Shown: in pieces, positions 1-6,330 of the stretch
Layout: each line of letters opens with the position of its first letter
How positions within the stretch are numbered: position 1 is the first letter of the stretch
NCBI GenBank assembly: GCA_023452965.1
Contig: JAEXUU010000114.1
Coordinates: forward strand, 1 to 9,231
Source: Pseudomonadota bacterium
GTDB taxonomy: Bacteria > Pseudomonadota > Alphaproteobacteria > Rhizobiales > Beijerinckiaceae
Length of the DNA stretch: 9,231 bases
Reading direction: 5' to 3'
Made by a program: the position numbers and the translations under genes
The notes under the pieces: model-generated
The model's database searches: none
What the model was told of the DNA's origin: nothing
Seen by the model: the letters and a program-made list of their open reading frames with translations, nothing else

Positions 1-353
1 CGCAGACCGGCCTCGCCGACATCGTCTCGGGCACCGCCGGCGTGGTGCGCGCCGCCCTGCAGGACGAAGGGACGGGACTGTTCTTCCTGCCGCGCCGCGG
101 CCCGACCACCGCGATCACCGGGACGAAGATCAGCCGGGAGTTCTTCGGCGCCGCGAGGCGCTTCGGGCCGATCATCGTCGACGGGGCCGCGCTCGGCAGC
201 GACGAGCTGACCCTGCACTTCGCCGAAGCGGTCGACGACATCGTGCTGGTGCTGCGCGAGGGCGAGGTCGGCCGCGGCGACATCGAACGCGCGGCAGAGG
301 CGCTCGGGCCCCAGGCCGGCAAGATCCGCGGCTTCGTCGTCAATCAGGCCTGA
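1..353 (+). CDS. C-terminal end of an exopolysaccharide-type P-loop ATPase / BY-kinase-like protein (5' partial)
   Basis: The gene enters from the left edge; the first full codon is at base 3 and 116 residues are visible up to the TGA at 351-353. The fragment has the order seen at the end of bacterial tyrosine kinases and chain-length regulators of the CpsD/Wzc/ExoP group. It begins with GLADIVSG, continues with a FFLPRRGP strand-turn, then the hydrophobic Walker-B-like strand IIVDG (bases 171-185), then DDIVLVLREGE and a final strand GFVVNQA. In that family the domain binds ATP at the inner membrane and controls polymerisation and export of surface polysaccharide. Walker A lies outside the window. 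The protein stops right after the last core strand, and the visible part contains no tyrosine, so the Tyr-rich tail typical of BY-kinases is absent. The GT genes next door fit a polysaccharide role. A Mrp/ParA-like ATPase of other function is the main alternative. Confidence 0.72.
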   Translation, partial: QTGLADIVSGTAGVVRAALQDEGTGLFFLPRRGPTTAITGTKISREFFGAARRFGPIIVDGAALGSDELTLHFAEAVDDIVLVLREGEVGRGDIERAAEALGPQAGKIRGFVVNQA

Positions 354-361
354 GGCGGGGC

Positions 362-374
362 GGGCCGGCGGCCC
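362..374. terminator. GC-rich hairpin between convergent stops (possible bidirectional terminator)
   Basis: Arms GGGCC (362-366) and GGCCC (370-374) with a GGC loop fill most of the 21 bases between the stop of the P-loop gene (353) and the stop of the GT2 gene (375). The position suits a shared transcription end. There is no U-run on either side and the stem is only 5 bp, so this is a weak candidate. Confidence 0.25.
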
Positions 375-1394
375 TCAGTTCTTGTCGGGCACGCGGTACT
401 GCTCGTCCTGGACACCGAATTCGGTGCCGAGCCGGCCGAGCGCGACCTGGGCGTGATAGAGGCCGATGGTCAGCGAGCGGGTGTCGAGGCCGAGCATCAG
501 CCCGCGCAGCGGCGAGGCGGCGAGCAGCATCAGGCTCTTGGCGAGCACCCGCACGCGCCCCGCCCTGCCGGGCTGGCTGCGCCGCTCGATCCGCGCCGAG
601 ATCGCGCCGTTGCGGTAGCCGCGCGCCCTGATCCAGTCGGCCTCGGTGCGCCGCGCCGGCATGGTCTCGCGCTGCGCCGCCTCCTGCACCCACCAGAAGC
701 GGAAGCCGGCGGCCATCGCCCTCCTGAAGAAATCGCTGTCGCCGCCACCGGTGAAGTCGAAGCTCTCGTCGAGATAGGGGAAGCCGAGGGTGTCGAGCAC
801 TTCGCGCCGGATCAGGTAGTTGGCGCTCGAATAGAGCATCGGGACCGGCCCCGATGCCGTGTAGTGCGAGCGGAAGACCGGGTGGGCCCCCAGCCAGGCG
901 CGGGTCGGATCCTCGAAGCGCGGCGTCACCGACCCCCCGAACAGTTCGGCCGGCGCGCTCGCTGCGGCCTGGAGGAAGGCGGCGAGCCAGCCGGGCTCGG
1001 CCTCCTCGTCGTCGTCGATGCCGGCGATATGGCGCAGCGCCGGCAGCCGCGTCAGCGCGCAGCGCCAGGCGGCGTTGTAGGCCTTGCAGTTGCCCTGGCG
1101 CGGCTCGACGATGACCAGCCCCTCGAACAGCCCCTCGGCGAACAGCTCGCAGGCGCGCTCGGCGCCGGCGCGCTCTCCGCCCTCGTTCTCGACGACGATC
1201 ACCGCGAACGGGCCGGCGCCGCGCTGCGCCGCCAGCGAGCGCAAGGTGCGCTCCAGCATGTCGGGCCGCCGGAAGGTCGGAACGCAGACCACGGTTTCGA
1301 CATGGGCCAGGATCTCCGGCGCCGACTGCGCCACGATCTCGAAGGTTTCGGGCGGGCCTAAACCCGGCCGCTCCGCCAGTGCCTGCTGCATCAT
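375..1394 (-). CDS. Glycosyltransferase family 2 protein
   Basis: A 339-residue GT-A fold transferase, expected to move a sugar from a nucleotide-sugar donor onto a growing glycan at the cytoplasmic face of the membrane. The N-terminal strand and motif VCVPTFRRPDMLERTLRSL (36-54) and VIVVEN (65-70) form the nucleotide-binding half. QGNCKAYNAA (100-109) precedes the metal-binding DxD-type motif GIDDDEE (125-131). GGGDSDFFRRA (216-226) is the acceptor-side acidic motif, followed by the RRT..DWIRARGYRNG block common in this family. No clear membrane segment is seen apart from a weakly hydrophobic stretch near 287-306. The ATG at 1392-1394 has a good ribosome site (GAGGA about 7 bases upstream); a second ATG follows directly. 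It is convergent with the P-loop gene and divergent from the GT4 gene, which suggests an EPS or capsule locus. Donor and acceptor cannot be predicted. Confidence 0.9.
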   Translation of the reverse strand: MMQQALAERPGLGPPETFEIVAQSAPEILAHVETVVCVPTFRRPDMLERTLRSLAAQRGAGPFAVIVVENEGGERAGAERACELFAEGLFEGLVIVEPRQGNCKAYNAAWRCALTRLPALRHIAGIDDDEEAEPGWLAAFLQAAASAPAELFGGSVTPRFEDPTRAWLGAHPVFRSHYTASGPVPMLYSSANYLIRREVLDTLGFPYLDESFDFTGGGDSDFFRRAMAAGFRFWWVQEAAQRETMPARRTEADWIRARGYRNGAISARIERRSQPGRAGRVRVLAKSLMLLAASPLRGLMLGLDTRSLTIGLYHAQVALGRLGTEFGVQDEQYRVPDKN

Positions 1395-1598
1395 GCGATC
1401 TTCCTCGCCCCGGCAAGAACCGATGAACGGCTCACGGGACTTCCATTGTCGTCACGGCATCGCAGCCGATTCGCTTTAAGGTTCCGTATGCACGGCACCG
1501 ATCAGCCTCGCCTCGTCGATCACATGCCGTTGAGGTTACCACCCGAGCGGACTTGACCCGGCGGCCGGCCTGCCCCCTTTCTCGGCCACGATCCCAGG
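1395..1598. promoter_or_regulatory. Divergent intergenic region between two glycosyltransferase genes
   Basis: These 204 bases separate the start codons of the GT2 gene (-) and the GT4 gene (+) and so must carry the promoters of both unless transcription enters from elsewhere. I found no convincing -35/-10 pair on either strand and no strong inverted repeat. The only clear signal is the GAGGA ribosome site of the GT2 gene just right of 1395. The region contains no open frame I would call a gene. Confidence 0.4.
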
Positions 1599-2783
1599 AT
1601 GCGGAAACCCGTGCGCCTTGCCTTCCTCACCACGCTGATCCCCGTCGCACGGCCCGATACCGGCTTCGAGATCGCCAATGCCGCCATCCTCGACGCGCTG
1701 CGCGCCGCCGGCCATGAGGTCACCGCCTTCGGCTTCGTGCGGCCGGGCGAGGTGCCGGCCGATCCTGACGGCGCCGTGGTGATCGACGCGGTCGATGTCG
1801 AGAACGCCGTCGTCTCGAAGGGGCGCAAGCTGCAATGGCTGGGCAGCGCGCTCGCCGCCTCGCTGCCGGTCGCCTGCGCCAAGCTCAGGCTGGCGGGGCG
1901 CGGACGCTTCGTCGAGGCGGTCAAGGCGCGCGGCCCGTTCGACGCCATCGTGCTCAATTCCGTGATGCTGCCCGGCGCCTTTCCGGAGCTGACCGGGCTC
2001 GGCCCCTGCGTGCTCGTCGAGCACAATATCGAGCATGTCTCGGCACAGCAGAATGCCGAGCACGCCCGCAGCCCGCTGATGCGGGCGCTGTTCGCGCGCG
2101 AGGCGCATCTGCTCGAAAAGGTCGAGCGCCGGCTCTGGCACGAGGCCCGCTTCGTCTGGACGCTGGCCGAGGAGGATCGCGCCGCGCTCGGCCCGGAGCT
2201 GGCCGGAAAATCGGCCGTGCTGCCGCTGGTTTCGGGCGCAGAGATCGAGCCCTCGAGCATCCAGCCGGTCGCGCCAGCCCATGATGTCGGCCTGATCGGC
2301 ACCTGGACCTGGGTGCCGAACTTCACCGGGCTCGACTGGTTCCTGCGCGAGGTCTGCCCGCTTCTGCCGGCCGATTTCGAGATCGCGGTCGCAGGGCGCC
2401 TGCCGCCCGACATGCCGCCCGTGCCGGAGCAGGTGAAGCTGGTCGGGCGCGTGCCGGATGCGCGCGAATTCCTGCTCTCCTGCCGGGCCCTGGCGCTCGC
2501 GAGCCGGGCCGGCACCGGCGTGCAGCTGAAGACGATCGAGGCGATGCAGCTCGGCGCCCCCGCTGCGGCGACGCAGCTCTCCTGCCGCGGCTTCACCGAA
2601 ATACCTGCGAACTTCCGGGTTGCGGACGAACCGCGCGCCTTCGCCGCGGCGCTGATCGAGCTGGTCACGGCGGCGCGGGCCGGCGCGAACCTGCGGCTCG
2701 ACGGTGCTGCCTTCATGGCACGCCAGCGGGCGGCGCTGGCCTCGGCCCTGGCGCGCGGCCTCGCGGCTGCGGTCGGGCGCTGA
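1599..2783 (+). CDS. Glycosyltransferase, GT4-like (GT-B fold)
   Basis: A 394-residue GT-B type transferase. The N-terminal Rossmann half begins RLAFLTTLIPVARPDTGFE (6-24) and contains FDAIVLNS (114-121) and the VEHNIEHVSAQ motif (140-150), which is typical of the subgroup. The C-terminal donor-binding half begins GLIGTWTWVPNFTGLDWFL (231-249). This is the usual 'G-pN-----WF' block, and it continues with EIAVAGRLP, VKLVGRVPD and finally GTGVQLKTIEAMQLGAP (305-321). E314 is the second Glu of the retaining GT4 EX7E motif. The first position is Thr (T306), as is common in the GxGxxxKxxEAM subgroup. No signal peptide or membrane segment is seen. The ATG at 1599 has only a weak AGG just upstream; a GTG four codons later is a possible start. 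The stop lies one base from that of the convergent AbrB gene. The likely role is surface polysaccharide assembly, with sugar unknown. Confidence 0.87.
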   Translation: MRKPVRLAFLTTLIPVARPDTGFEIANAAILDALRAAGHEVTAFGFVRPGEVPADPDGAVVIDAVDVENAVVSKGRKLQWLGSALAASLPVACAKLRLAGRGRFVEAVKARGPFDAIVLNSVMLPGAFPELTGLGPCVLVEHNIEHVSAQQNAEHARSPLMRALFAREAHLLEKVERRLWHEARFVWTLAEEDRAALGPELAGKSAVLPLVSGAEIEPSSIQPVAPAHDVGLIGTWTWVPNFTGLDWFLREVCPLLPADFEIAVAGRLPPDMPPVPEQVKLVGRVPDAREFLLSCRALALASRAGTGVQLKTIEAMQLGAPAAATQLSCRGFTEIPANFRVADEPRAFAAALIELVTAARAGANLRLDGAAFMARQRAALASALARGLAAAVGR

Positions 2784-2784
2784 C

Positions 2785-3897
2785 TTATTTCGGCTTGCTC
2801 GCGCTTTTGGGCTTGCCGCCGAGCACACCGAAGAGGGGGCCGGCGCCGATCATCACCAGGAAGACCCTGATGATGTGATGGGCGGCGACGAACGCGACCT
2901 CGGTGTGCAGAGCGAGCGCGATCAGGCTCATCTCGGCGAGCCCGCCCGGCGAATAGGCCAGGATCAAGGGCACGGGCTGGTAGCGCGAGACCTGCGCCCC
3001 CGCGAAGGCGAAGGCCAGCGTCAGCGCGAGCAGGATCAGCGTCGACCCGGCCGAGATCACAAGGATGCGCAGGATCGCCTGCGGCGGCGTCCCGACGAAG
3101 CGGCAGCCGATGGTGACGCCGAGGATCAGCTGGGCGAGGTTGACGATCTCGAAGGGCGGGACGGAGTCGCTGAGGCCGGCGACATGCACGGCGGCCGAGA
3201 CCAGCATCGGCCCGAGCAGCTGCTTGGCCGGCAGGCGCAAGGCATGGGCGAGCATGACGCCGAGGACGCCGCAGGCGACGAGCCAGAACCAGCCGAGCGC
3301 CGAGGTCTGCATCATCGAGGGGCCGGAGGTGCGGTTGATGCCGAGCGAGACGCCCTCGAGCCATTGCACGATGAAGGGCAGCGTCATCACCACGAGCAGG
3401 ATGCGGGCGGAGTGGATCAGCGCGATGGTGCGCGCATCGCCGCCCTTCTCCTCGCCGGTGATCACCATCTCGACGAGGCCGCCGGGCATGCCGGCGAAGA
3501 AGGCGGTTACCGGGTCATAACCGGCGACGCGGCGGAAATAGCCGACGCAGAAGAAGGCGCAGGCGGCCATGAAGAGCACGAGCCCGGCGAGCGTCGGCAG
3601 CCAGTTCGGCAATTGCGCGATCAGGTCGGGCCGAAAGCCGGAGCCGAGCATGACGCCGATCACCGCCGACATGGGCGGGCGGATCACCGGCGGGGCCGCC
3701 ACCGGCGCACGCGAGATCGCGGCGGCGGTGCAGAACACCATCGAGCCGAGCATCCAGGGCAAGGGCAGGCGCAGATAGGCGAACAGCCAGCCGCCGAGGA
3801 TGCCGAGCGAAAGCGCGAGCAGGAAGCGCCGCCAGGGAAAGCGCCGCGGCGACAATTCGCGCACGCCGTTCGCCATGTCGGCCAGCAGATCCCGCAT
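2785..3897 (-). CDS. AbrB-family integral membrane protein (putative transporter)
   Basis: A 370-residue, strongly hydrophobic protein of the AbrB/'AbrB duplication' family, often mis-titled 'ammonia monooxygenase' in databases. The internal duplication is visible. PWMLGSM (47-53) repeats as LLGPMLVSAA (227-236), GMPGGLVEMV (136-145) as YSPGGLAEMS (315-324), and ALIHSARI (159-166) as AAHHIIRV (338-345). Each half holds about four to five membrane segments. The start has the short amphipathic cytosolic region common here (SPRRFPWRRF, 16-25) and the end is a basic tail GGKPKSASKPK. The start is ATG 3895-3897 with AAGGTGA upstream at a somewhat long spacing; Met8 is an alternative. Family members are poorly characterised and are considered putative transporters. 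This gene should not be confused with the AbrB DNA-binding regulator of Bacillus. It is divergent from the DMT transporter gene and convergent, with a one-base gap, with the GT4 gene. Confidence 0.9.
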   Translation of the reverse strand: MRDLLADMANGVRELSPRRFPWRRFLLALSLGILGGWLFAYLRLPLPWMLGSMVFCTAAAISRAPVAAPPVIRPPMSAVIGVMLGSGFRPDLIAQLPNWLPTLAGLVLFMAACAFFCVGYFRRVAGYDPVTAFFAGMPGGLVEMVITGEEKGGDARTIALIHSARILLVVMTLPFIVQWLEGVSLGINRTSGPSMMQTSALGWFWLVACGVLGVMLAHALRLPAKQLLGPMLVSAAVHVAGLSDSVPPFEIVNLAQLILGVTIGCRFVGTPPQAILRILVISAGSTLILLALTLAFAFAGAQVSRYQPVPLILAYSPGGLAEMSLIALALHTEVAFVAAHHIIRVFLVMIGAGPLFGVLGGKPKSASKPK

Positions 3898-3991
3898 CGT
3901 CCCGCGTCACCTTGTCCGATCGCCGCCCGAATGCGCGATCCGCGCTGCTATACGCCACAATGGCGGCGCAGGCAGCCGCCCAGTCGAATGA

Positions 3992-4015
3992 CGCCCCTGC
4001 CCTGAAGGCGGGGCG
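3992..4015. promoter_or_regulatory. 9-bp hairpin with one bulged base in the divergent intergenic region
   Basis: CGCCCC (3992-3997) pairs with GGGGCG (4010-4015), and GCC (3999-4001) pairs with GGC (4007-4009). One T is bulged at 3998 and the loop is CTGAA (4002-4006). It lies about 95 bases upstream of the AbrB start and 124 bases upstream of the EamA start. No T-run follows on either strand, so it is not a classical terminator. It could be an operator or leader structure; function unknown. Confidence 0.35.
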
Positions 4016-4119
4016 GCCGGACGCCAAAACAACCCTGCCATGTGCGCAGGCCCCCTGCTCCGGAACCGGCAAATCGGCGAGAGTTCTCGAACGAGACCAA
4101 TAATAGGCCGCTGGCGCTG

Positions 4120-4135
4120 AGCCCGGCTCCGGGCT
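4120..4135 (+). promoter_or_regulatory. Hairpin over the ribosome-binding position of the EamA gene
   Basis: AGCCCGG (4120-4126) and CCGGGCT (4129-4135) are perfect reverse complements. With a four-base loop they form a 6-bp GC-rich stem ending three bases before the ATG at 4139. No Shine-Dalgarno sequence is present between the hairpin and the start. The in-frame stop TGA at 4118-4120 rules out an upstream start. Confidence 0.4.
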
Positions 4136-4138
4136 GCC

Positions 4139-5224
4139 ATGAGCGACGACCGTCTTTCGGATCAGGAGGCCCGCGGCGGCGAGAGCGCCGGGATCGGCGA
4201 GCCCGCCCCCTCGGCATCCGACGAGGACCACTGTCCGGGCGGCAGCGCCGCGCTCCCCGACATTCCACCTCCACCCGCCATCGCCCCGGCCGGCGGCAGC
4301 TGGCTTGCCAGGCGGCGCTCGCGCGCTGGCCTGTGGTGGCGCGGCGCCAGCCCGAACCTGCGCGGCTCGGTCTACATGCTGTCGGCGCTGCTGGTCTATG
4401 CGGTGATGGTCGGGCTGTTCAAGCATCTCGGCAGCTCGATCCCGCTGGTCGAGACGCTGATGATCCGCCAGCTGATCATGAGCCTCGTCATCGTGCTCGT
4501 CGTCGGCCGAGCGCTGCCCTCGATGCTACGCACCCGCCATCCCGGCCTGCAGATCTTTCGCGGGGTGGTGACGCTGGCCTCGATGCTCTGCGGCTTCAGT
4601 GCGCTGATCCACATCCCGCTGGCGCAGGCGACCTCGATCAGCTTCAGCCAGGTCCTGTTCGTCACCATCGCGGCGGTGCTGGTGCTCAAGGAGAAGGTCG
4701 ACGGCCGGCGCTGGGCCGCGACGGTCATCGGCTTTATCGGCATCCTGATCATGCTGAACCCCTCGACCGAGGGGTTGAATTTCTGGGCGCTGATGTCGGT
4801 CGGCGGGGCGGTGTTCGGCGCCTGCATCACCGTCAGCGTGCGCATGCTCGGCACGTCGGAGCGCACCGAGACGATCCTGATCTATCAGGGGCTGGTGCTG
4901 ATCGTCGTCCTCGCCTGGCCGGCCTGGGCCTACTGGGTCTGGCCCACAGCCGAACAATGGCTCGCGCTCGTGCTGCTCAGCCTGTTCGGCACCGCCGGCC
5001 AATGGCTGATCACCAAGGCCTATCAGGTCGGCGAAGCGGCGGCGCTCGCTCCGCTCGATTTCAGCCGGCTGCTGCTGGCGAGCTTCACCGGTTTCGTCTT
5101 CTTCGCCGAGATTCCGTCGCTCTCGACCTTCATCGGCTCGGCCATCGTCATCGGCGCGACGCTGTATACGATCCGCCGCAATGCCCGCAGCCGGGCCGAA
5201 ACCGGACTCGCGCCCCCAGCCTGA
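4139..5224 (+). CDS. EamA/DMT-family transporter with long hydrophilic N-terminus
   Basis: A 361-residue member of the drug/metabolite transporter superfamily. From residue 76 onward it shows about ten membrane segments: roughly 76-94, 101-124, 138-157, 165-185, 191-207, 215-235, 247-268, 272-293, 303-323 and 329-346. These are two EamA repeats of five, each ending with the usual short basic or proline-marked turn. KEKVDGRRWAATVIGFIGIL (184-203) and the block ITKAYQVGEAAALAPLDFS (291-309) are characteristic. Residues 1-70 are an unusual cytosolic extension: acidic and Ser/Gly-rich, then PPPP (43-46), then a basic patch RRRSR (58-62). ATG 4139 is the only possible upstream start, and the next Met (80) lies inside the first membrane helix. 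The start has no Shine-Dalgarno and is covered by a hairpin. The stop is 30 bases before the amidase gene, so co-transcription is likely. Substrate and direction are unknown. Confidence 0.88.
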   Translation: MSDDRLSDQEARGGESAGIGEPAPSASDEDHCPGGSAALPDIPPPPAIAPAGGSWLARRRSRAGLWWRGASPNLRGSVYMLSALLVYAVMVGLFKHLGSSIPLVETLMIRQLIMSLVIVLVVGRALPSMLRTRHPGLQIFRGVVTLASMLCGFSALIHIPLAQATSISFSQVLFVTIAAVLVLKEKVDGRRWAATVIGFIGILIMLNPSTEGLNFWALMSVGGAVFGACITVSVRMLGTSERTETILIYQGLVLIVVLAWPAWAYWVWPTAEQWLALVLLSLFGTAGQWLITKAYQVGEAAALAPLDFSRLLLASFTGFVFFAEIPSLSTFIGSAIVIGATLYTIRRNARSRAETGLAPPA

Positions 5225-5254
5225 CGATCGCCGCCCGCGCCAGAGAGGCCATGC

Positions 5255-6190
5255 ATGACCCATCACCAGCTCGATTCCAGCCTCGCCACCTGCCATTGGG
5301 GCTATTTCGACGCGCAGCTGAAGCCGGTGCTGGAGATCGAGAGCGGCGACCGCGTCACCGTCCGCACGGTGACCGGCGGGCCTGCCCATCTGCCGGACGG
5401 CAATCAGACGATCCCGCCGGAGATCCACGAGATCCATGAAAAGGCCGAGCGCATGGTGCCCGGCCACATCCTCACCGGCCCGATCGCGGTGAAAGGCGCC
5501 AGGCCCGGCCAGGTGCTGGAGGTGCAGATCCGGAGCGTGAAGCCGCGCACCGATTTCGGCTACACGATGATCCGCCCGCTCGGCGGCACGCTGCCCGAAG
5601 AGTTCGACTGCCACGCCCTGCGCTATATCCATCTCGACCGCGAGCGGAACGTCGCGAACCTGCCCTGGGGCATGGAGCTGCCGCTCGCGCCCTTCTTCGG
5701 GGTGATGGGCACCGCGCCGCCGGCGCATTGGGGGCGGGTGAGCTCGCTGATCCCGCGCGCCTTCGGCGGCAATATCGACAACAAGGAACTCGTCGCCGGC
5801 GCGACGCTGTACCTGCCGGTCTTCGTCGAGGGCGCGCTGTTCTCCTGCGGCGACGGCCATGGCGCACAGGGCGACGGCGAGGTCTGCATCACCGCGATCG
5901 AGACGGCGCTGGAAGGCACCTTCGAATTCCACCTGCGCGAGGACCTCTCCTTCGCCATGCCGCGTGCCGAGACCCGGACCCACCACATCACCATGGGGAT
6001 CGATCCGGATCTCGACATCTGCGCCAAGGACGCGCTGCGCGAGATGATCGGGCTCATCACCGAGCGAACGAAGCTCACCCGCGAGGAGGCCTATATGCTG
6101 TGCAGCCTCGCCGCCGATCTGCGCGTCACCCAGACCGTCAACGGCAACAAGGGCATCCACTGCATGCTACCGAAGACGCTGGTGGCGTAG
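5255..6190 (+). CDS. Acetamidase/formamidase family protein
   Basis: A 311-residue cytosolic hydrolase of the FmdA_AmdA family, which cleaves short amides such as formamide or acetamide to ammonia and the acid. The motifs appear in family order: HILTGPIAVKGARPGQVLEV (71-90), FFGVMGTAP (147-155), FGGNIDNKELVAGATLYLPV (170-189), and LFSCGDGHGAQGDGEV (195-210), the best-conserved block, with Cys198, Asp200 and His202. The length matches the shorter acetamidase-like branch rather than the roughly 400-residue formamidases, so the substrate should be left open. The start is ATG 5255 with AGAGAGG about six bases upstream. Another ATG at 5251 is in a different frame. It follows the EamA gene by 30 bases, which suggests that transport and hydrolysis serve one compound. 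A REP-like inverted repeat follows the stop. Confidence 0.92.
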   Translation: MTHHQLDSSLATCHWGYFDAQLKPVLEIESGDRVTVRTVTGGPAHLPDGNQTIPPEIHEIHEKAERMVPGHILTGPIAVKGARPGQVLEVQIRSVKPRTDFGYTMIRPLGGTLPEEFDCHALRYIHLDRERNVANLPWGMELPLAPFFGVMGTAPPAHWGRVSSLIPRAFGGNIDNKELVAGATLYLPVFVEGALFSCGDGHGAQGDGEVCITAIETALEGTFEFHLREDLSFAMPRAETRTHHITMGIDPDLDICAKDALREMIGLITERTKLTREEAYMLCSLAADLRVTQTVNGNKGIHCMLPKTLVA

Positions 6191-6204
6191 TTCAATTGAC
6201 GCGG

Positions 6205-6309
6205 GTCATCCCGGCCGGAGCGCAGCGGAGAGCCGGGATCCATTCCTGAGCCTTGCCGATAAAGGTTCCGGCATGGGTCGCGGGTCTCCCTCCGGTCGCC
6301 CGGGACGAC
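6205..6309. repeat. REP/RIME-like intergenic inverted repeat
   Basis: The element has outer arms GTCATCCCGG (6205-6214) and CCGGGACGAC (6300-6309), complementary at 9 of 10 positions. Inner arms GATCCAT (6237-6243) and ATGGGTC (6273-6279) pair over 7 positions with one G-U. The left half also forms a local hairpin with perfect 8-bp arms ATCCCGGC (6208-6215) and GCCGGGAT (6232-6239). The GCGCAGCGGAGAGCCGGGAT wording is typical of dispersed intergenic palindromes of rhizobial-type genomes, as I recall them. It fills the gap between the convergent amidase and aldo/keto reductase stops and could protect or end both transcripts. Confidence 0.7.
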
Positions 6310-6330
6310 GTCGCGATTGCTGAAAGGGCG

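Larger units (their letters stand above)
3898..4138. promoter_or_regulatory. Divergent intergenic region between AbrB-family and EamA transporter genes
   Basis: 241 bases without a convincing gene; the short frames here (up to 63 codons) have no family resemblance or good ribosome sites. It must hold the promoter(s) for the AbrB gene (-) and the EamA-amidase pair (+). A TATAGC hexamer on the - strand (around 3947-3952) is a possible -10 for the AbrB gene, but the matching -35 position is poor (3 of 6). Two hairpins are present and are listed separately (3992-4015 and 4120-4135). Confidence 0.4.

Noticed and set aside
453..1361. Long open frame (302 codons) on the + strand opposite the GT2 gene
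   Set aside because: It is Arg/Ala/Gly-rich with no family motif, and lies antisense to a clear glycosyltransferase. High-GC codon use removes stops from the opposite strand.
1520..3364. 614-codon open frame on the - strand across the GT4 gene and the 3' half of the AbrB gene
   Set aside because: It spans two genes with strong family motifs, its translation is low-complexity Arg/Ser/Ala, and it has no ribosome site. A GC-driven shadow.
2704..4005. 433-codon + strand open frame opposite the AbrB-family gene
   Set aside because: The translation is almost entirely Asp/Glu/His/Arg/Gly repeats, which is the antisense image of hydrophobic membrane-protein codons.
4042..5439. 465-codon + strand frame overlapping the EamA gene in another frame
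   Set aside because: Arg/Pro/Ala-rich with no membrane helices, while the overlapping frame encodes a typical ten-helix transporter.
4526..6160. 544-codon - strand frame opposite the EamA and amidase genes
   Set aside because: Antisense to two well-supported genes, with no recognisable domain.
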